From: Podaxis mareebaensis
Lineage: Eukaryota; Basidiomycota; Agaricomycetes; Agaricales; Agaricaceae
NCBI GenBank assembly: GCA_018524725.1
Contig: JAEUWP010000410.1
Coordinates: 46,991-110,990, forward strand
Reading direction: 5' to 3'
DNA: 64,000 nt
Notes under the pieces: generated by a model
Told to the model about the DNA's origin: nothing
The model's database searches: none
Seen by the model: the letters and a program-made list of their open reading frames with translations, nothing else
Position numbers and translations under genes: made by a program
Shown: positions 33,943-46,214 of the stretch, piece by piece
How positions within the stretch are numbered: the stretch's first letter is position 1
Layout of the letters: every line of letters begins with the position of its first letter

Positions 33943-36900
33943 GATGGCAGGAATTAAGATTGGAGGTGAAAGTAGGGTTGGTGAGACAGGGAAGGTGTGG
34001 GGGTGGAAACTGCAGATACACACGAGTCTAGGCAAGAAGGGTTGGCTGGCAAAACTATGTAGTGTTGGGGTGTTGGCCCCGGTGAATTGCGACTACAGTC
34101 ACCAGTGAGAAGAAAGCTCTGTCCTTGGTTAGAATATTGGGATAGAGTGATCGATTATTTTCCGTGCTCGGCCAGATCCCTGGGTGGGTACGCACTGATC
34201 ACCCTTGGGAGCAGCAATGGTTCCCTTCTTGATAGCAATGCGCTGCGCGTCGGAATGAACGTTAACAGCTGAAGACAGCCCTATCTGTCTTACAGCACAC
34301 CTGGCGGCCACAGTGCTCAGCTAAGCTCTGGCATTCTGAAGCACCCATGCGTACGGCAAAACCCCGGAGTGACCGTGAGGATGTAACAAAAACATGGCCC
34401 GCAACATAAACTCGGTTCTAAATTCGGACCCATCAGGTCCTCTCCACGTGTCTTTAGCTTTCCTGACCGAGATCCATCCTCCCACGCTCTGCCGGATTCC
34501 GCTCCTCGTCTTCGTGCATGTTCACCGCCAGAAATATTCTTCAACCCTCTCCTCGAGAAATCTTCGACCCCTGCTCATCCCAGCACCACCGTCCCAACTT
34601 GATTGCACTGGATCCCAGTTGGGATTTACCCAGTTGCCACGCTCTTCGAGTTCCATTCAGCCGGAGTCCTAAATCCTTTTCCATGTCGTCAGGCACAATG
34701 CAGGACCTCCCATGACCCCAAGCACCGTGAGTTACTGACCCTCTGACAAATCAATATCTCCTTTCCCAATCGAGAGCTTTTTCCAACCGCCTTCCCACAT
34801 GGCGTTCCGGTCCGCCCAATTTGCTCCTACATCATCAGCCAAGAACCAGAATAGAAGACTTGGCTAAAGTGAATATCCTCCCTTCTCTTACGTACTGTAT
34901 CACGTCTTGTGATGCATACCAAGCTTCCCAATTGGTGGTCTTTCTCACCCGAACCCCTGAGCGTGTTCTCTCTCTGTCTGCGAATCCTGGATCGTTTCTT
35001 AGAAACAACTCGTTTTTCGATGAGGGCTTACCGACTGTGGTGGATGGTTGCACTAATGGCACTCCTCCAAGGATGGGGACCTCATTATACCATAATTGTC
35101 TGGCTGTGTTGGCGAAGCCCCCAGCACATTAAACGGCGCTCGTCGCTCTTTCAGGATACCAGATGCATACCGATCCGGACATCAAATCAATAACTCGCGT
35201 CAAATATGTCGTACAGTTTATGAATGGATTGTCACAATGTGCCAGTCGCAATGAACGTGCTCGATGATAAAGGGCGAAGATTCTATTGGATTGTTTTGTC
35301 CATAGTAGTGCTGCGGCCTGCTTCGTGCTGGACCATCTCACTCGACAGAAGCGAGAGAAGACCATCATTAGCGATCATCCCATGTAGGCTGTAGCTCTTT
35401 AGACTTGCTTGGTAGTATTTGACCCTATCACTTTGCAATATCTCCGTTGCACATGTGTGACGTGGGTGCAAAAAATGGAAAGAGATACCGAATGTGGTAG
35501 CCCCTTTCGTGGACATTTTATCACCGCTGGGGGTTCTAAAAACGGGTATGTTTCTCGCGCGTTCGAGGCATTGGCTGGCCTATGAGCGGTCGAACTCGCG
35601 ATTTTCACATAGGCCTAGAATGTTAGATACCGTGTAGTGCTACTCCACCCTTGTATTTTTGCTCTTCATTGGTGGAGCTTGAGAGGATGAGACACGCTTC
35701 AATGAACCCTGAGAGGTATTGGACATACAGCGGGAGGAACGAGATCTGTCTTCGTATGCTTGAACTAAGTGACAGAATCTATTAACATATGATAGGAGTA
35801 TCTTCACGACGAGTTGCAATATTCGGGTTCTCTATGCTTCTAAACGCCTTCAGGGATTTGCCAATGAGATCGCCGCTCCTCACCTTTCATATGGACACGA
35901 AGATTGGACAGAGCATCGCCTCCTCGGAACGCATTCTTTATTTAGAGGTGGCTGAGATTCGTTCTAGAACAGAAGATTCTTAGTCACGACATGACCGAAG
36001 CTCTTACCAGCGGTTCGCGTGAAATCAATTAGTCCTCAAGACCATGGAAGTCTCGTGTTTGGACCTTCCTTGTGCCCAAAAGTAACTAGCCTCACAAATA
36101 ACAGAATTCCCTTGGAACGATCCTGGTGTATTCTCCTGTGCATTCAATTAATGAGTATCCTCGAGTTATACGGCAGTATGCAAGAGGCGGTTGCCGAGGT
36201 GAAATGCCGCCCATACGTGAAGGTTAATTTGCCGCTTTGGGAGATAAACACTTCCTCAAGGAGAGAACCCCGTATAGGGTCTTCAGGCCCTTGGAAGGTG
36301 ATTTGCAGGTGGATGACTCAACAGCAGCGGAGCCACAGGCGCATATGCAGTTGCATCTCAGGGCTCATTTGTGGCAACATCTGACGACCAGTCCAGACTA
36401 CACCACAGCATCGTGGTTACAGGTTGAGCGCCAGACCCGTATTCTCGGATGCTTCAACCAGAAACCCATGTCCTCCGAGATGCCCAGTGCCCACGTTAAA
36501 GCACTGAATCTATTGGCACCACAAAACGAGTAGGTGTTGTGTGCTGTACGACATTTAAGGTAAGCATCGGAACAAATGAAAACCATGCGTTCTGGTCAGA
36601 TTGTATTCGCAGGAATTCTTCAGCGCGGGGATGGAGGTCAATACGTCAATACTTGCGGCATGAATAGGCTACATGGTATACAGCCACAGCTGCCCGTCTC
36701 CGTGCCGACCCTCAGTGGCGCTATTGCATGTTAGAGGGTCTCAGAGGTCCTAGTTCTGGACATTCATCGATGTCGGTAATGATGTTGAGAGATGAAGAGA
36801 CAAACGCCACTAAACATGTTAGGCTAATTCTTGGCGGGTAATCCACTCGCCGCTCCTTCATTCCACTACCCGTGAGGCTCGGAGCGGTCAAGTGTTCCAC

Positions 36901-37388
36901 ACCTTTATACGCCATCTTGGATAATTACAGCCCTTTGATGCAATGAGGGAAAGACAAAAGAGATTAAGGCGGTGTCTATTTGTAAACCCCTACGTAGGTC
37001 GTGACCTGGTCTGGTGTTCTTTAGCCCTTACCCTTACTGCAGTTTACGGTAATCAAGTTGAGGGTTTGGGCAAGGAGCCATATGAGTGGCAACATGACGC
37101 ACACACTCCAATCCTCTTGCCTAATTGGAGACAGTTTGAATGGGTCAGCGCCCTTAAACGAGGACTGTGAATGACTAGTTTACTACCTTACAAACTCCAA
37201 CGATTGATCACCGTTCGAATTAGAGTCTGCGGTGGGTGTATCCTGTGAGTCATAGGAGACTTGGAAATAGGTAATTAGTAACATGTTAATTTGATATTTT
37301 TCCCTGACATTCTAGAGATGCAACGCCTCTAAGGCACTCTAACCCCCCCCGCGGCACGAGAAGGACTGATTGTCCGATATATTGGCAA
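33943..37388. other. Large interval without recognisable genes
   Basis: Roughly 3.4 kb. It must contain the promoter of the Zn2Cys6 gene at its left end. Open frames such as 34821-35132 and 36237-36533 are short and match nothing I know. The 36237 frame has a fairly protein-like composition and could be a decayed exon. No repeats, satellites or RNA genes were noticed until the tRNA at 37389. Confidence 0.4.
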
Positions 37389-37473
37389 GGACCCCTAGCT
37401 CAGTGGTAGAGCGTGAGATTCCAGCGATTCAGCTGTTTCCTCAAGGTCATCCGTTCAATCCGGGTGGGGTTCA
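37389..37473 (+). tRNA. tRNA-Trp(CCA) with a 13-nt intron
   Basis: A full cloverleaf can be folded. The acceptor GGACCCC pairs with GGGGTTC (one G.T), with discriminator A at 37473. The D arm is GCTC/GAGC around AGTGGTA. The anticodon stem is TGAGA/CCTCA, with a C.A mismatch at the loop end. The anticodon loop is TTCCAG...T with CCA at 37421-37423, and the T arm ATCCG-TTCAATC-CGGGT. The extra 13 nt (37425-37437) follow position 37, the normal place for a nuclear tRNA intron, leaving a 72-nt mature body. A T5 run (37475-37479) directly downstream is a Pol III terminator. Confidence 0.9.
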
Positions 37474-37474
37474 C

Positions 37475-37479
37475 TTTTT
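37475..37479 (+). terminator. RNA polymerase III T-run terminator
   Basis: Five consecutive T residues begin two bases after the tRNA discriminator base. Confidence 0.75.
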
Positions 37480-37923
37480 GTTCTATGTATATACCTACCT
37501 TTTGAGCGAGGGAACAGATTTGGGGACAAAAACGAGGTTCCGGGACTTGAGTAATAGAGAATATTTGCAAACTCCACTCAGTAATTTTCAACGAAAACTG
37601 AATTAAAACTGAAATTCTCCATACTCAGAGTACCGCTCAAGCCTGTTTGCAAATATGTTCTAATTTGATGGTTTCCTTGTCTTCCGGCCAGCTTGACCAC
37701 AGCCAAGAGGCGATTGAATCAGTTCCTGCTCGGTGACCCCGGGATGACACGGGTTTATATGTAGACAGCAACTACGGACTGCGAGATATACTTAGGCAAC
37801 AGGAAATTTGAGTGGTGGCTGAGGCAACGGGCCATGATATGAGGCTCCAGAGGTGGGCGAAATTGATAGCCCATTGATACTTAGAGAAATCACATTGCCC
37901 AATGCTACATGAAATGGATACAT

Positions 37924-38532
37924 TCAATAATAGGTGATATCCCAGTGGGTTCCTTCGTCCTATACGGATCCACATGAACTGGTTAATCATTGGAGCAAAT
38001 ATCCACTGGTTTGGAGCACGTACGCAGTAGATGTTGCCACTAGCAGCTTGCCATTGCGGATACCCGTCACCACGGTTCGCAATTCTGGTGAACGCAGTCT
38101 TGATGTAATTGTCCAACACCGTGGAGTGCCTAACGTCGACTTTGTAACCATTGTAGTGGCTGTAAGTGCCGCTGGCATGGCCGACTTCGGTTCCACCGGT
38201 GATGACTAGTGAGGATGCGCCGGAAGCTTTCTTGAGGGTGATGACGCCGTTGACGGTGCCGGAGAGGATGCCTTCGTAAGAGGTGCAGGTGGGGTTGGAA
38301 CGGGTTGTGCAGCCGCCGCTGGAGGAGGCTGTGATGCCATTGGGGATGAGGAGGGCTTCGGCTTGGGCTTGAGTGAGGGGCGTGCCGGAGCGGGCTTCGA
38401 GAGATTCCTCGGAAGGGATGATGGCGGAGAAGGCAGGCGCGGCGAGGGCGAGGGCAAGGATGGCGCTGATGTACTGGGAGTAATTGTGGGTACAAGTTAC
38501 GGAAATGCAGTAGAGGTGAAGCTCACCTTCAT
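37924..38532 (-). CDS. Small secreted M15-peptidase-like protein
   Basis: Three exons (38532-38527, 38473-38024, 37959-37924) give 492 nt, 163 aa. A signal peptide (MKYISAILALALAAPAFS) is followed by a short pro-like stretch ending near LEAR. The mature part has GGTEVGHASGTYSH, then GYKVDVRHS, and ends EGTHWDITYY. The SH...D and terminal H.D pattern resembles zinc D-Ala-D-Ala carboxypeptidases and related bacterial cell-wall peptidases (M15), though much shortened. The first intron splits the signal peptide after two codons. A secreted enzyme acting on bacterial peptidoglycan is an inference; it could be an inactive relative. GTATAAAT on the minus strand lies about 60 bp upstream. Confidence 0.75.
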
Positions 38533-38587
38533 TGGGGTTGATAGAACTGCTGCTGGCTGCTGAAGAAGACCGTCGAACACGAGGAGG

Positions 38588-38595
38588 ATTTATAC
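38588..38595 (-). promoter_or_regulatory. TATA box of the M15-like gene
   Basis: GTATAAAT read on the minus strand, 56-63 bp before the ATG at 38532. Confidence 0.55.
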
Positions 38596-39914
38596 TAAAT
38601 GTCGAGTGATAGAAATCGTCTTCGCGCTTCGTTCAACTTGTGGCCATATGTTTTTTAAGTGTCGTTTGTGTGAATGTAGTGGGTTGCCAAGGATTGATTA
38701 TCAGAAGGTCTATGAGCTATTTAAAATGGAATGTCGGGAAGGTGTACAGCTGGTACGCGGCTACAGCCTGCAAGGTATTTGACTAGAAGTATCCTGTGTG
38801 ATCGACGTGATGGAAGGGAGGGAATATGTTGGTAACCTCTTCGCGAGCATGTGTGCAGGACGTCACAAGTGGACCGTCCGCCGTCAGTTGATGTGGCAAT
38901 CATTGCGATGCAGAGATAAGCGAGCTTTGGACGTCAGCGGACACCTATGGACACTAGAAGCACGAGTTCTGGGGCGGAAATATTGTTAGCACGTCCCCTT
39001 AGCTGGTTCTCAATGGACTTGGTGTTGGTGCCTAGTGGGCGAAAGAAGGGAGAAATTGTTCAAACAGACTCCAGGGAAGAAGAAGAGTCAAAGGATAACG
39101 AGAGCCAGCAAAAAGACTAACAGCTTATCGGGGGACCGGGAAAGCAAGTCGCCGTGCACTGACTGATGTCGGTGATTTATCAGGTCAGACGAAGTGGAGA
39201 ACATGTTTGTTCCGGGTGTGCACGTGAGGTAGGAGATCATCTTACTCACCAGAATGCGATGGCCAGAAATATGGAGGCTCCGCGTACATAGAGGAAGGTC
39301 GGGGATAGAAGTGGACGACTACTCGAATGCTGATGGGCATGGTAAGTACTTTGGACCGATGAGAGCATATTGATGGGAGGTTGTCAAGAACCGGTGCGAG
39401 GGAAAGGGCCAAAGATGGTCAAAGTGTGAAGTGTATATTACAGCTCATTAATCATTTATCAGCTTCTGGATTTTGTTTAAAAGAACCTGCGACTTCTGAC
39501 GGGCGTTGCAGTGGACGGCGTAGAGGGCGTGAGGAGAGTTGAAATGGAGGAAACTTTTGGTACGGCCTTTGGATCGAAAGTCAGAAGACGTGGTGGTAGA
39601 GCGCGGGTCGGGTGGATTGGGAAGTGTGTCAACTAAAAATTTTCAGAAACAAGTTCATAAACTGGGGCATATTGTTTGCGGAGTAGACTAGTGAATAGAC
39701 TAAATATACGATGAGACAAAGGAGATGCAGGGGTGGGCGGTGACGAGAAGACTACAAAGAGCGTTGACCCGAACGGCGGCCGAAAACCTGCCAGGAAAGG
39801 GCAGTGCCCGGGATTAGTCATCCGGATATGATAAAATTGAAGTGAGAAAGTTGGTGGACGGGGATTGGCCAGCGCTTTCTTTCTCTCCTTTCTACCCCTC
39901 CTTGATTCTCCCAA
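38596..39914. other. Intergenic interval between divergent M15-like and G-alpha genes
   Basis: About 1.3 kb serving two divergent promoters. A pyrimidine-rich tract (about 39880-39912) immediately precedes the G-alpha start codon, a common feature of highly expressed fungal genes. No coding signal. Confidence 0.4.
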
Positions 39915-41307
39915 ATGGGTTGCGTTCAGTCTGCCGCCATCGACGAAGAGGCAAAAGCCCGTGCGTAACTCCCCCCTTTCACTCCCAACATCCCCTCCTG
40001 ACATTCCCCTAGGAAATGACGAGATCGAGAACCAGCTCAAGCGCGACCGGATGATGGCCAAGAACGAAATAAAGATGCTCTTGCTGGGTGCTGGAGAATC
40101 CGGCAAGGTGTGCCATTTCTTGCTTGTTTCGCACCTTTCCATGCTCATCACGTTTTCAGTCAACGGTCTTGAAGCAGATGAAGCTCATTCACAACGGTGG
40201 TTACAACGACCAAGAGCGGGATTCGTACAAGGAAATCATTTTCTCAAACACCATTCAGTCTATGCGGTCAGCTTCTTTCCATTCTCGCAACGGATGCCTT
40301 CTGAGCCCCTCCTAGTGCTATCCTCGAGGCCATGCCACACCTCGACCTCCAGCTCGCCCCCCAAAATGACGCCCGAAAAGCCACCATTCTCGCCCTCCCC
40401 GGCCAAATTGAAGCCGAAGTCCTCCCTCGTGATGTTGTCGACGCTATTCGCAACCTCTGGCGCGATCCCGGTGTCAAAGAGGCCGTCCGTCGCTCTCGCG
40501 AGTTCCAGCTCAACGATTCTGCTGTCTACTACTTCAACGCAATCGACCGCATGGCGCAGCCTGGTTACCTTCCCACAGACCAAGACATCCTTCGCAGCCG
40601 TGTCAAGACCACTGGTATTACGGAGACAACCTTCAAGGTTGGCGAGCTTACATACAAACTTTTCGACGTCGGTGGCCAGCGTAGCGAACGGAAGAAGTGG
40701 ATCCACTGTTTCGAGAACGTGACCGCCCTTGTCTTCCTTGTCAGTTTGAGTGAATACGATCAGATGTTGTATGAAGACGAGAGCGTGGTAAGCATCCGTC
40801 GTCCTTTGTTCGGCTCCCACGTCCTTCATTGTTTCCCTTTCTAGAACCGTATGCAAGAGGCCCTCACCCTCTTTGATTCCATATGCAACTCTCGCTGGTT
40901 TGTCAAGACCTCTATTGTATGTTCCTCTGACCTGCCCTGGTGACCACCTCCTCACCTCCCTTCAACGTCAGATTCTCTTCTTGAACAAGATCGATCTGTT
41001 TGCCGAGAAGCTCCCTCGGTCTCCATTGGGCGACTATTTCCCCGATTATACTGGTGGCGACAACTATGATGCTGCCTGTGACTACCTGTTGCATCGTTTC
41101 GTATCCCTGAACCAGAGCGCCGCCACCAAACAGATATATGCTCATTATACCTGTGCTACCGACACCCAGCAGATCAAATGTATGTCTGGTGCTGTTATTT
41201 ATCTCCAATGGATACTGATCTTGATGTCTTTCCCTTTGACAGTCGTCCTTAGCGCCATTCAGGACATTCTGCTCCAACTGCATCTGCGGGAGTGCGGTTT
41301 GCTGTAA
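39915..41307 (+). CDS. Heterotrimeric G protein alpha subunit (G-alpha-i class)
   Basis: Seven exons (39915-39960, 40013-40107, 40160-40266, 40316-40787, 40845-40916, 40972-41179, 41243-41307) sum to 1,065 nt, 354 aa, the usual length. MGCVQS is an N-myristoylation and palmitoylation signal. The GTPase boxes are complete: G1 GAGESGKST (split by an intron after GK), G2 around RVKTTGI, G3 [13 protein letters not shown]4 FLNKIDL, G5 YTCATD. The C-terminus is ECGLL, with Cys at -4 as in the Gi class. It would couple seven-transmembrane receptors at the plasma membrane to cAMP or MAPK signalling; in basidiomycetes such subunits act in mating or nutrient sensing. Which paralogue it is cannot be decided here. 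Confidence 0.96.
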
Positions 41308-44300
41308 CAAATGGTGAAAGGTCTAATGTCCTTGTACTATCGTCTCTCTCGATTGGCCACCCCACGTTCCCAGACATGACCCGCACGTTGATCAACGCCA
41401 TCTCCAAAATGCTTCGTTTAATCCGTATCCACGCCGTTCCCTCACCCAACCGCCCTGTCGCCGATCTGAGCTTGGTCGATAATAGCTCTCTTGTCATGAT
41501 TGCTCTCTTCTTGCTCCCGGGATTTTTATTTACTGTCTGATACCTCTTTTTTTATTCCTTAGTGTACCTTCCGTGTTCCTATAACACAACTTCCAACGGT
41601 TGTCGCTCCCTACCTCAGTCGTATCGACAACTTATATACCGTCCACTACTAATTGAGCTTTTTCTTTTCTTCCAATCTCTTTCATTTTATATTGTTTGTT
41701 TGTCGATACTTACCGCTCAGACTACATTTTTGGAGAATCTCTCTTCTCAATATGTCACTCATTTTGGTTCATGTGAACCCCCAATGTGATGCGAGTATGA
41801 GATCAGAACTTTCTGTCGTTAGCACAGTTGACTTGGTATCATCAGGCGTGGGAACTACCATACCTAATATCACTTAGATTGCGCGATCGACCGGGATTTG
41901 AAAAGGACTGTCCCCCGCCCGCCGTAATGCGCGCAAGCAAAAGATCGGACACCGCAACGCTATTAACCACGTAGCACCTGCATTACACGACGTGGCGTAG
42001 TCTGGAACCTGCGCACGCCCTTCGATATGAACGTGAGCGGACATATATGTGGCAGTGGCAGCGGCAGCGGCGGTCACACCGCCTCGGCTTCCTGTTTCAT
42101 GAATGATGCACTCATGTCCGGTCTTGATGGAGAAATGAATCCGAAAATTTGACAATGATGGGAGACCGAGCTCAGATGCCTATTCTACGTGGAACTTTAG
42201 TACAGCTTACGGTTCGATCTTTTGGCGTTCTGTCACGATCTGGTGATCCTTTGGGGTTGGATCAGGGGGATCGGGGGTCGGTGTTCGGGTACTATTATTA
42301 TTATCGTTAATGTGGTTCCTGCCAACCGGAGCGATTGTAGGTGGGAATGGGTGAGAGCGTCTGAAGGGAGGGTCTCAGTGATCGGCGTCTTGGGCGGGGG
42401 CTGGAGCTCTGCATATGCTGTTCTACGTACGCTTGTGTGAAGGTTGCGAATTTTGCTATGCACGGCTGTTGGAAGTATGGTTGAGTTGGATATGGTTGCT
42501 AGGTATCGGGCTCCGAATCGCAAGTGATGGGTTACAACCTCACCGATCGCGGGCTCTATGAAGCTCGGTTGCTGTAATGACTCCCCAGGGCTTGACTGTG
42601 TCATTGCTACGTATACGGTCGAGCTAAGAGGCTGTTAGGCTGATAGGTGTGTGTGACACACCGACACCGTTATAGGCAGTGATACTAGTAGTAAGGCCCT
42701 CAAAAAGGCCGCCGTGCTGGTCGGCCACTGCGGTCCAAACCTCCGTGATGCCTCCATCCAAGCTATTAATGGATGATGTCGGTTGGCACAATAAGCGATC
42801 TCGAGGGGCAGTAGCCCCTGGGTTAATCCTGAGACCTGAATCAGGATCGACGGGCTGTTGAGGCGCTTTTGATATATTATTCGCGATGACTATATGTACC
42901 CAACAAGGTCCAATACCGCGCGCCCATCTGGGGGGGGGGATGTAATAGCGTGTGTGTTTCATTATGATTGTCGCTATCAATACGATGTATGAGTTTCTGG
43001 ATCCTATTTATAAACCGGCGGAATATCCTCTTGAGGCGGTATAAGTAGAGCTGGGAGCATGTTACCTGGGTTGCAGGTGTGATTCTTCACTAGGATCTCT
43101 ACCTAACATCGAGTTGTTGGTTGAGCAGCTGTTTGATGGTTCGGTGCTTTCCCTCCTTTATTAGGTTATTTAAGGGCTAGGTGGAGAGTTGTTGCTCTGC
43201 GGTGATAGGACAATCTGTTTCGCTGGGCGCACATATGGGCATAAGTTGACTCACCGCCACAAGGAATTGTGTCTGACCAAGGGTTCAAAATGTCTCGATG
43301 TTTCAATGTTTGGCTGGGCTGCTCCAAGCGGGGTAAGTTGTTCCGCGCTGGGCGGGGGAGGAGGGAGATATATGCTTTGCCCCGCTAGCGGATATAAGCA
43401 CCAAAGTTGGGGTTGACAGTCCCACACTGTATACATAGGCGGTGAAATGGATCACTGGGAGGTTTCTTGTTATCTGAGGGCCTGGTGCCGGTGCGGGAGT
43501 GTAGTGGTTACCATGATGTCAGAATTAATTTTATCCAGGCTGGAGATTGACTCTGTATACATTGACCCCATCTCATGCGTGTGTTAGGAGCGCTGGGGAT
43601 GAACTTCCATGTCTCAAGAGTGAAGTGCAAGGAGTGAGCCTTGTGATTATCATATGAAAGGATGGGGCCGGGAGAGTGCTTGTAAGATGAGGACGCTGGT
43701 GCTCTGAGTACACCGGTAGAACGTTCAACGAATACGAGTCGTCGATTCTGGTGAGGGATGATTGGCAAGACTTAATCTCTAGTTTGTCATCCAGAGTACT
43801 AGGTTCAGATACTCCAACTCAATTACAAAGTTAGAAACACACTTATTGTTAACACGGTGGCATACCGCTCAGTCGGCAGCGGCAGGAGACTTTGTTTTCA
43901 CAAGGAGATGGGTATGTACTCTCCACGTGGTGAAGCCTGAGCGATATTGTTCTTACCTGATCACAACCCAACAAACTGAATGACATGTTATTGCTACAGT
44001 GGACTGGTATTACAACATCATAGCCCAAGGCTAGACTATCGAACGAATAGGTTCCTGAATGGTGAGGTCCTCCGGAACCGTTGGCAAGGAAGAACGATAA
44101 AAATGAACGAAATTAGTGCGAGCTTCGGGGTAGAGCAGGGGTATCAAACGCAATGCAATTGCTAGGAAATATGATGGACATCCTACTAGGACGACGGACC
44201 CAAGCCAGAGTCTGCTCCGAAAGCTGCAAACAAAGGGTATATAACGAGGGTAACGGGGGTAACGGAAATATACATGATTGCCGTGAGTCTAATTTCTATC

Positions 44301-46214
44301 CAAAGCGAGGGCGACGGACATGCTATAAATTGACTGGTCTGGGTCCACCAGGATCACCGAAAAATTTGATGCAAGCCTCAAATTAACCATGTGGGTCGTT
44401 GTATATAGCTTATCGCATCGAGGCGGAGAGGAAGTGGCCTGACGCAGTGACAAAGACCAGCAGCTGACGTGAGTGTCCTAAGCGGTCAGTTCATACTCCA
44501 TATCTGACTATAATTATCGCGATTTTGTGGTTGCGGCGCGAGAATGGGTCTTCATGGACGGGAGGGTGACCCAGTGGTGAGCTCCTTAAGCTGAGCGCGG
44601 CAATTGTTCTCAAGAGTTTAGAGCCATCAGAGGAATGCCACCCGGTCATACGCTTATGTTCTAGTTTGTTCTATTTTCTGACGATAAATTCGTAGGCCGT
44701 CGTGGCATTCAATTTGGGAGAGAAGAGTGCCGTCACGGCACCTGAAGCTCTTCCACTATGGTATGTGTAATTTCAGACATCTACTCCGACTGCACTCGCT
44801 TTGCAGGGTACTCACCAGTGTCGAATTGAACCGGCAATCCGGTTGGCGGAACATCCTCCTCCCCTCCGCCCCCAAGTTGTTCTGGGAGTGTCATGGGCCA
44901 AAGCAAGAGCATTCTCATACCATCGAGGAGGGTTACCTCCCGGGGATCAAAATATTCTTGACTCGAACGTCGTGGTATTCCATCTGCTGGCGGAGCAAGT
45001 GATGCTCTATTGAGGTCTGGCTCCTGTGTTCTCGGTGCCCGTCGCCCGAGATGCCGTGTTAACTGCTGAGTATTGTGGAAGAAATTTGGAGAAGGTGAGG
45101 AAGCAGCTACTGGGTATGCCGACGAGATTTAAGATACTGTTAAGTCAGACTTATGTCGGGTTGATCTCACATCACATTTGCTTGCTGGTATTGGAAGTTT
45201 GTATGATCACATGGAGTCAAGTACCGTGGTAGACGGGCCAGAGTAGTCGAGGACCTGGTGGCACCTTTTCATCTGGCCCCTTCGATTCCTGAAAAGGGTT
45301 GGGATATAAAAGACTTGGGTGTTCTCTGGAGGGGGGGGGGGAGTGTAAAGAGGGGGGTGGGACAAGGATACGCGTTCCAAGTTCTTGTGTGAAAGGGGGG
45401 GAGTCGACAATATCAATGTGGTCCTAAGTTCGGATGCAGGTTTAGGTGTCCATGATGGAGGAGAGCATTCGTGTACGGTGTCTTACCCGGATGGTTATAG
45501 TGGCCCGGGGCATCCCGCGGTCAAGGCCTGATTTGTGAATAACCGAAGGACTAAGTGAAGTGAGGTAAACCACCGATTGGTTTTGTGAACATTGCAGCCG
45601 TTATAAAAGGTCTACTTGCGGTCCTCTGGGGTTTACATTGTAATCCGGGGGATAATTTCGTCCCCTGTTAGATGGTTTTAAAAAAATCTTTTGAGACATC
45701 ATAAGAAGCCTGTAATGACAACATTGGATTCGAGCATGAATCAATTTTTACTTGGAGATGAGCAGGAAATGTTGATGAGCAGCTGCTGTTGACCCACAAC
45801 TTGCCGTATATTTGTGCGTGCAACTTCTGGCGGTCAAATGTACGTCGGATAATCGAGCTTCTGAGCCCACATTTATGATGAGTGTTCCAGGTGGCCAACG
45901 AGTGTGGCATCTTAAGACTGGTGTTCCCGTAAAAGTTGACTCGTTCGGGATTTAGGGTGTGTTCCAAGAATTGAGAAACGCCTATGTCGGTTCCGCGTTT
46001 AATGACTATGTACTTACGGTCAATAGCGAAATGAATGAGAAAGAAAAGATTTGGCGGTTTCTTGGGATGTGTGATGGGAGGGCACGGACCCCGTGAGGTG
46101 ACGGGTCACGAGGAGCGCGGTGTGACATTTGGGATGGAGTGACAGGGTGTGTTTGGTGAACGACGTTTCTCTTTCGCCGACCGACATCATAGAGCTCTCG
46201 TCAACCGCAGCACA
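41308..46214. other. 4.9 kb interval without recognisable genes, with G-rich tracts
   Basis: No domain or convincing exon chain on either strand; open frames up to about 120 codons look random. Noted features are a G10 run near 42931 and a cluster of G runs at 45331-45403 (G11, G6, G3, G7) on the + strand. The first few hundred bases should be the 3' UTR of the G-alpha gene. The last part is the promoter of the PWWP gene. The content suggests old, decayed non-coding or transposon sequence. Confidence 0.4.

Noticed and set aside
36237..36533. A 98-codon plus-strand frame
   Set aside because: It could be a decayed exon, but no partner exons or family could be identified.
38130..38495. A His/Arg/Pro-rich 121-codon minus frame
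   Set aside because: It is an alternative frame of the M15-like gene. The accepted frame has a signal peptide, two phased introns and a proper C-terminus.
40260..40955. A 231-codon minus-strand frame
   Set aside because: Antisense to the long G-alpha exon. The G-alpha sense frame is certain.
42233..42604. A 123-codon minus-strand frame in the gene-poor region
   Set aside because: No domain, and the surrounding sequence shows no exon structure.
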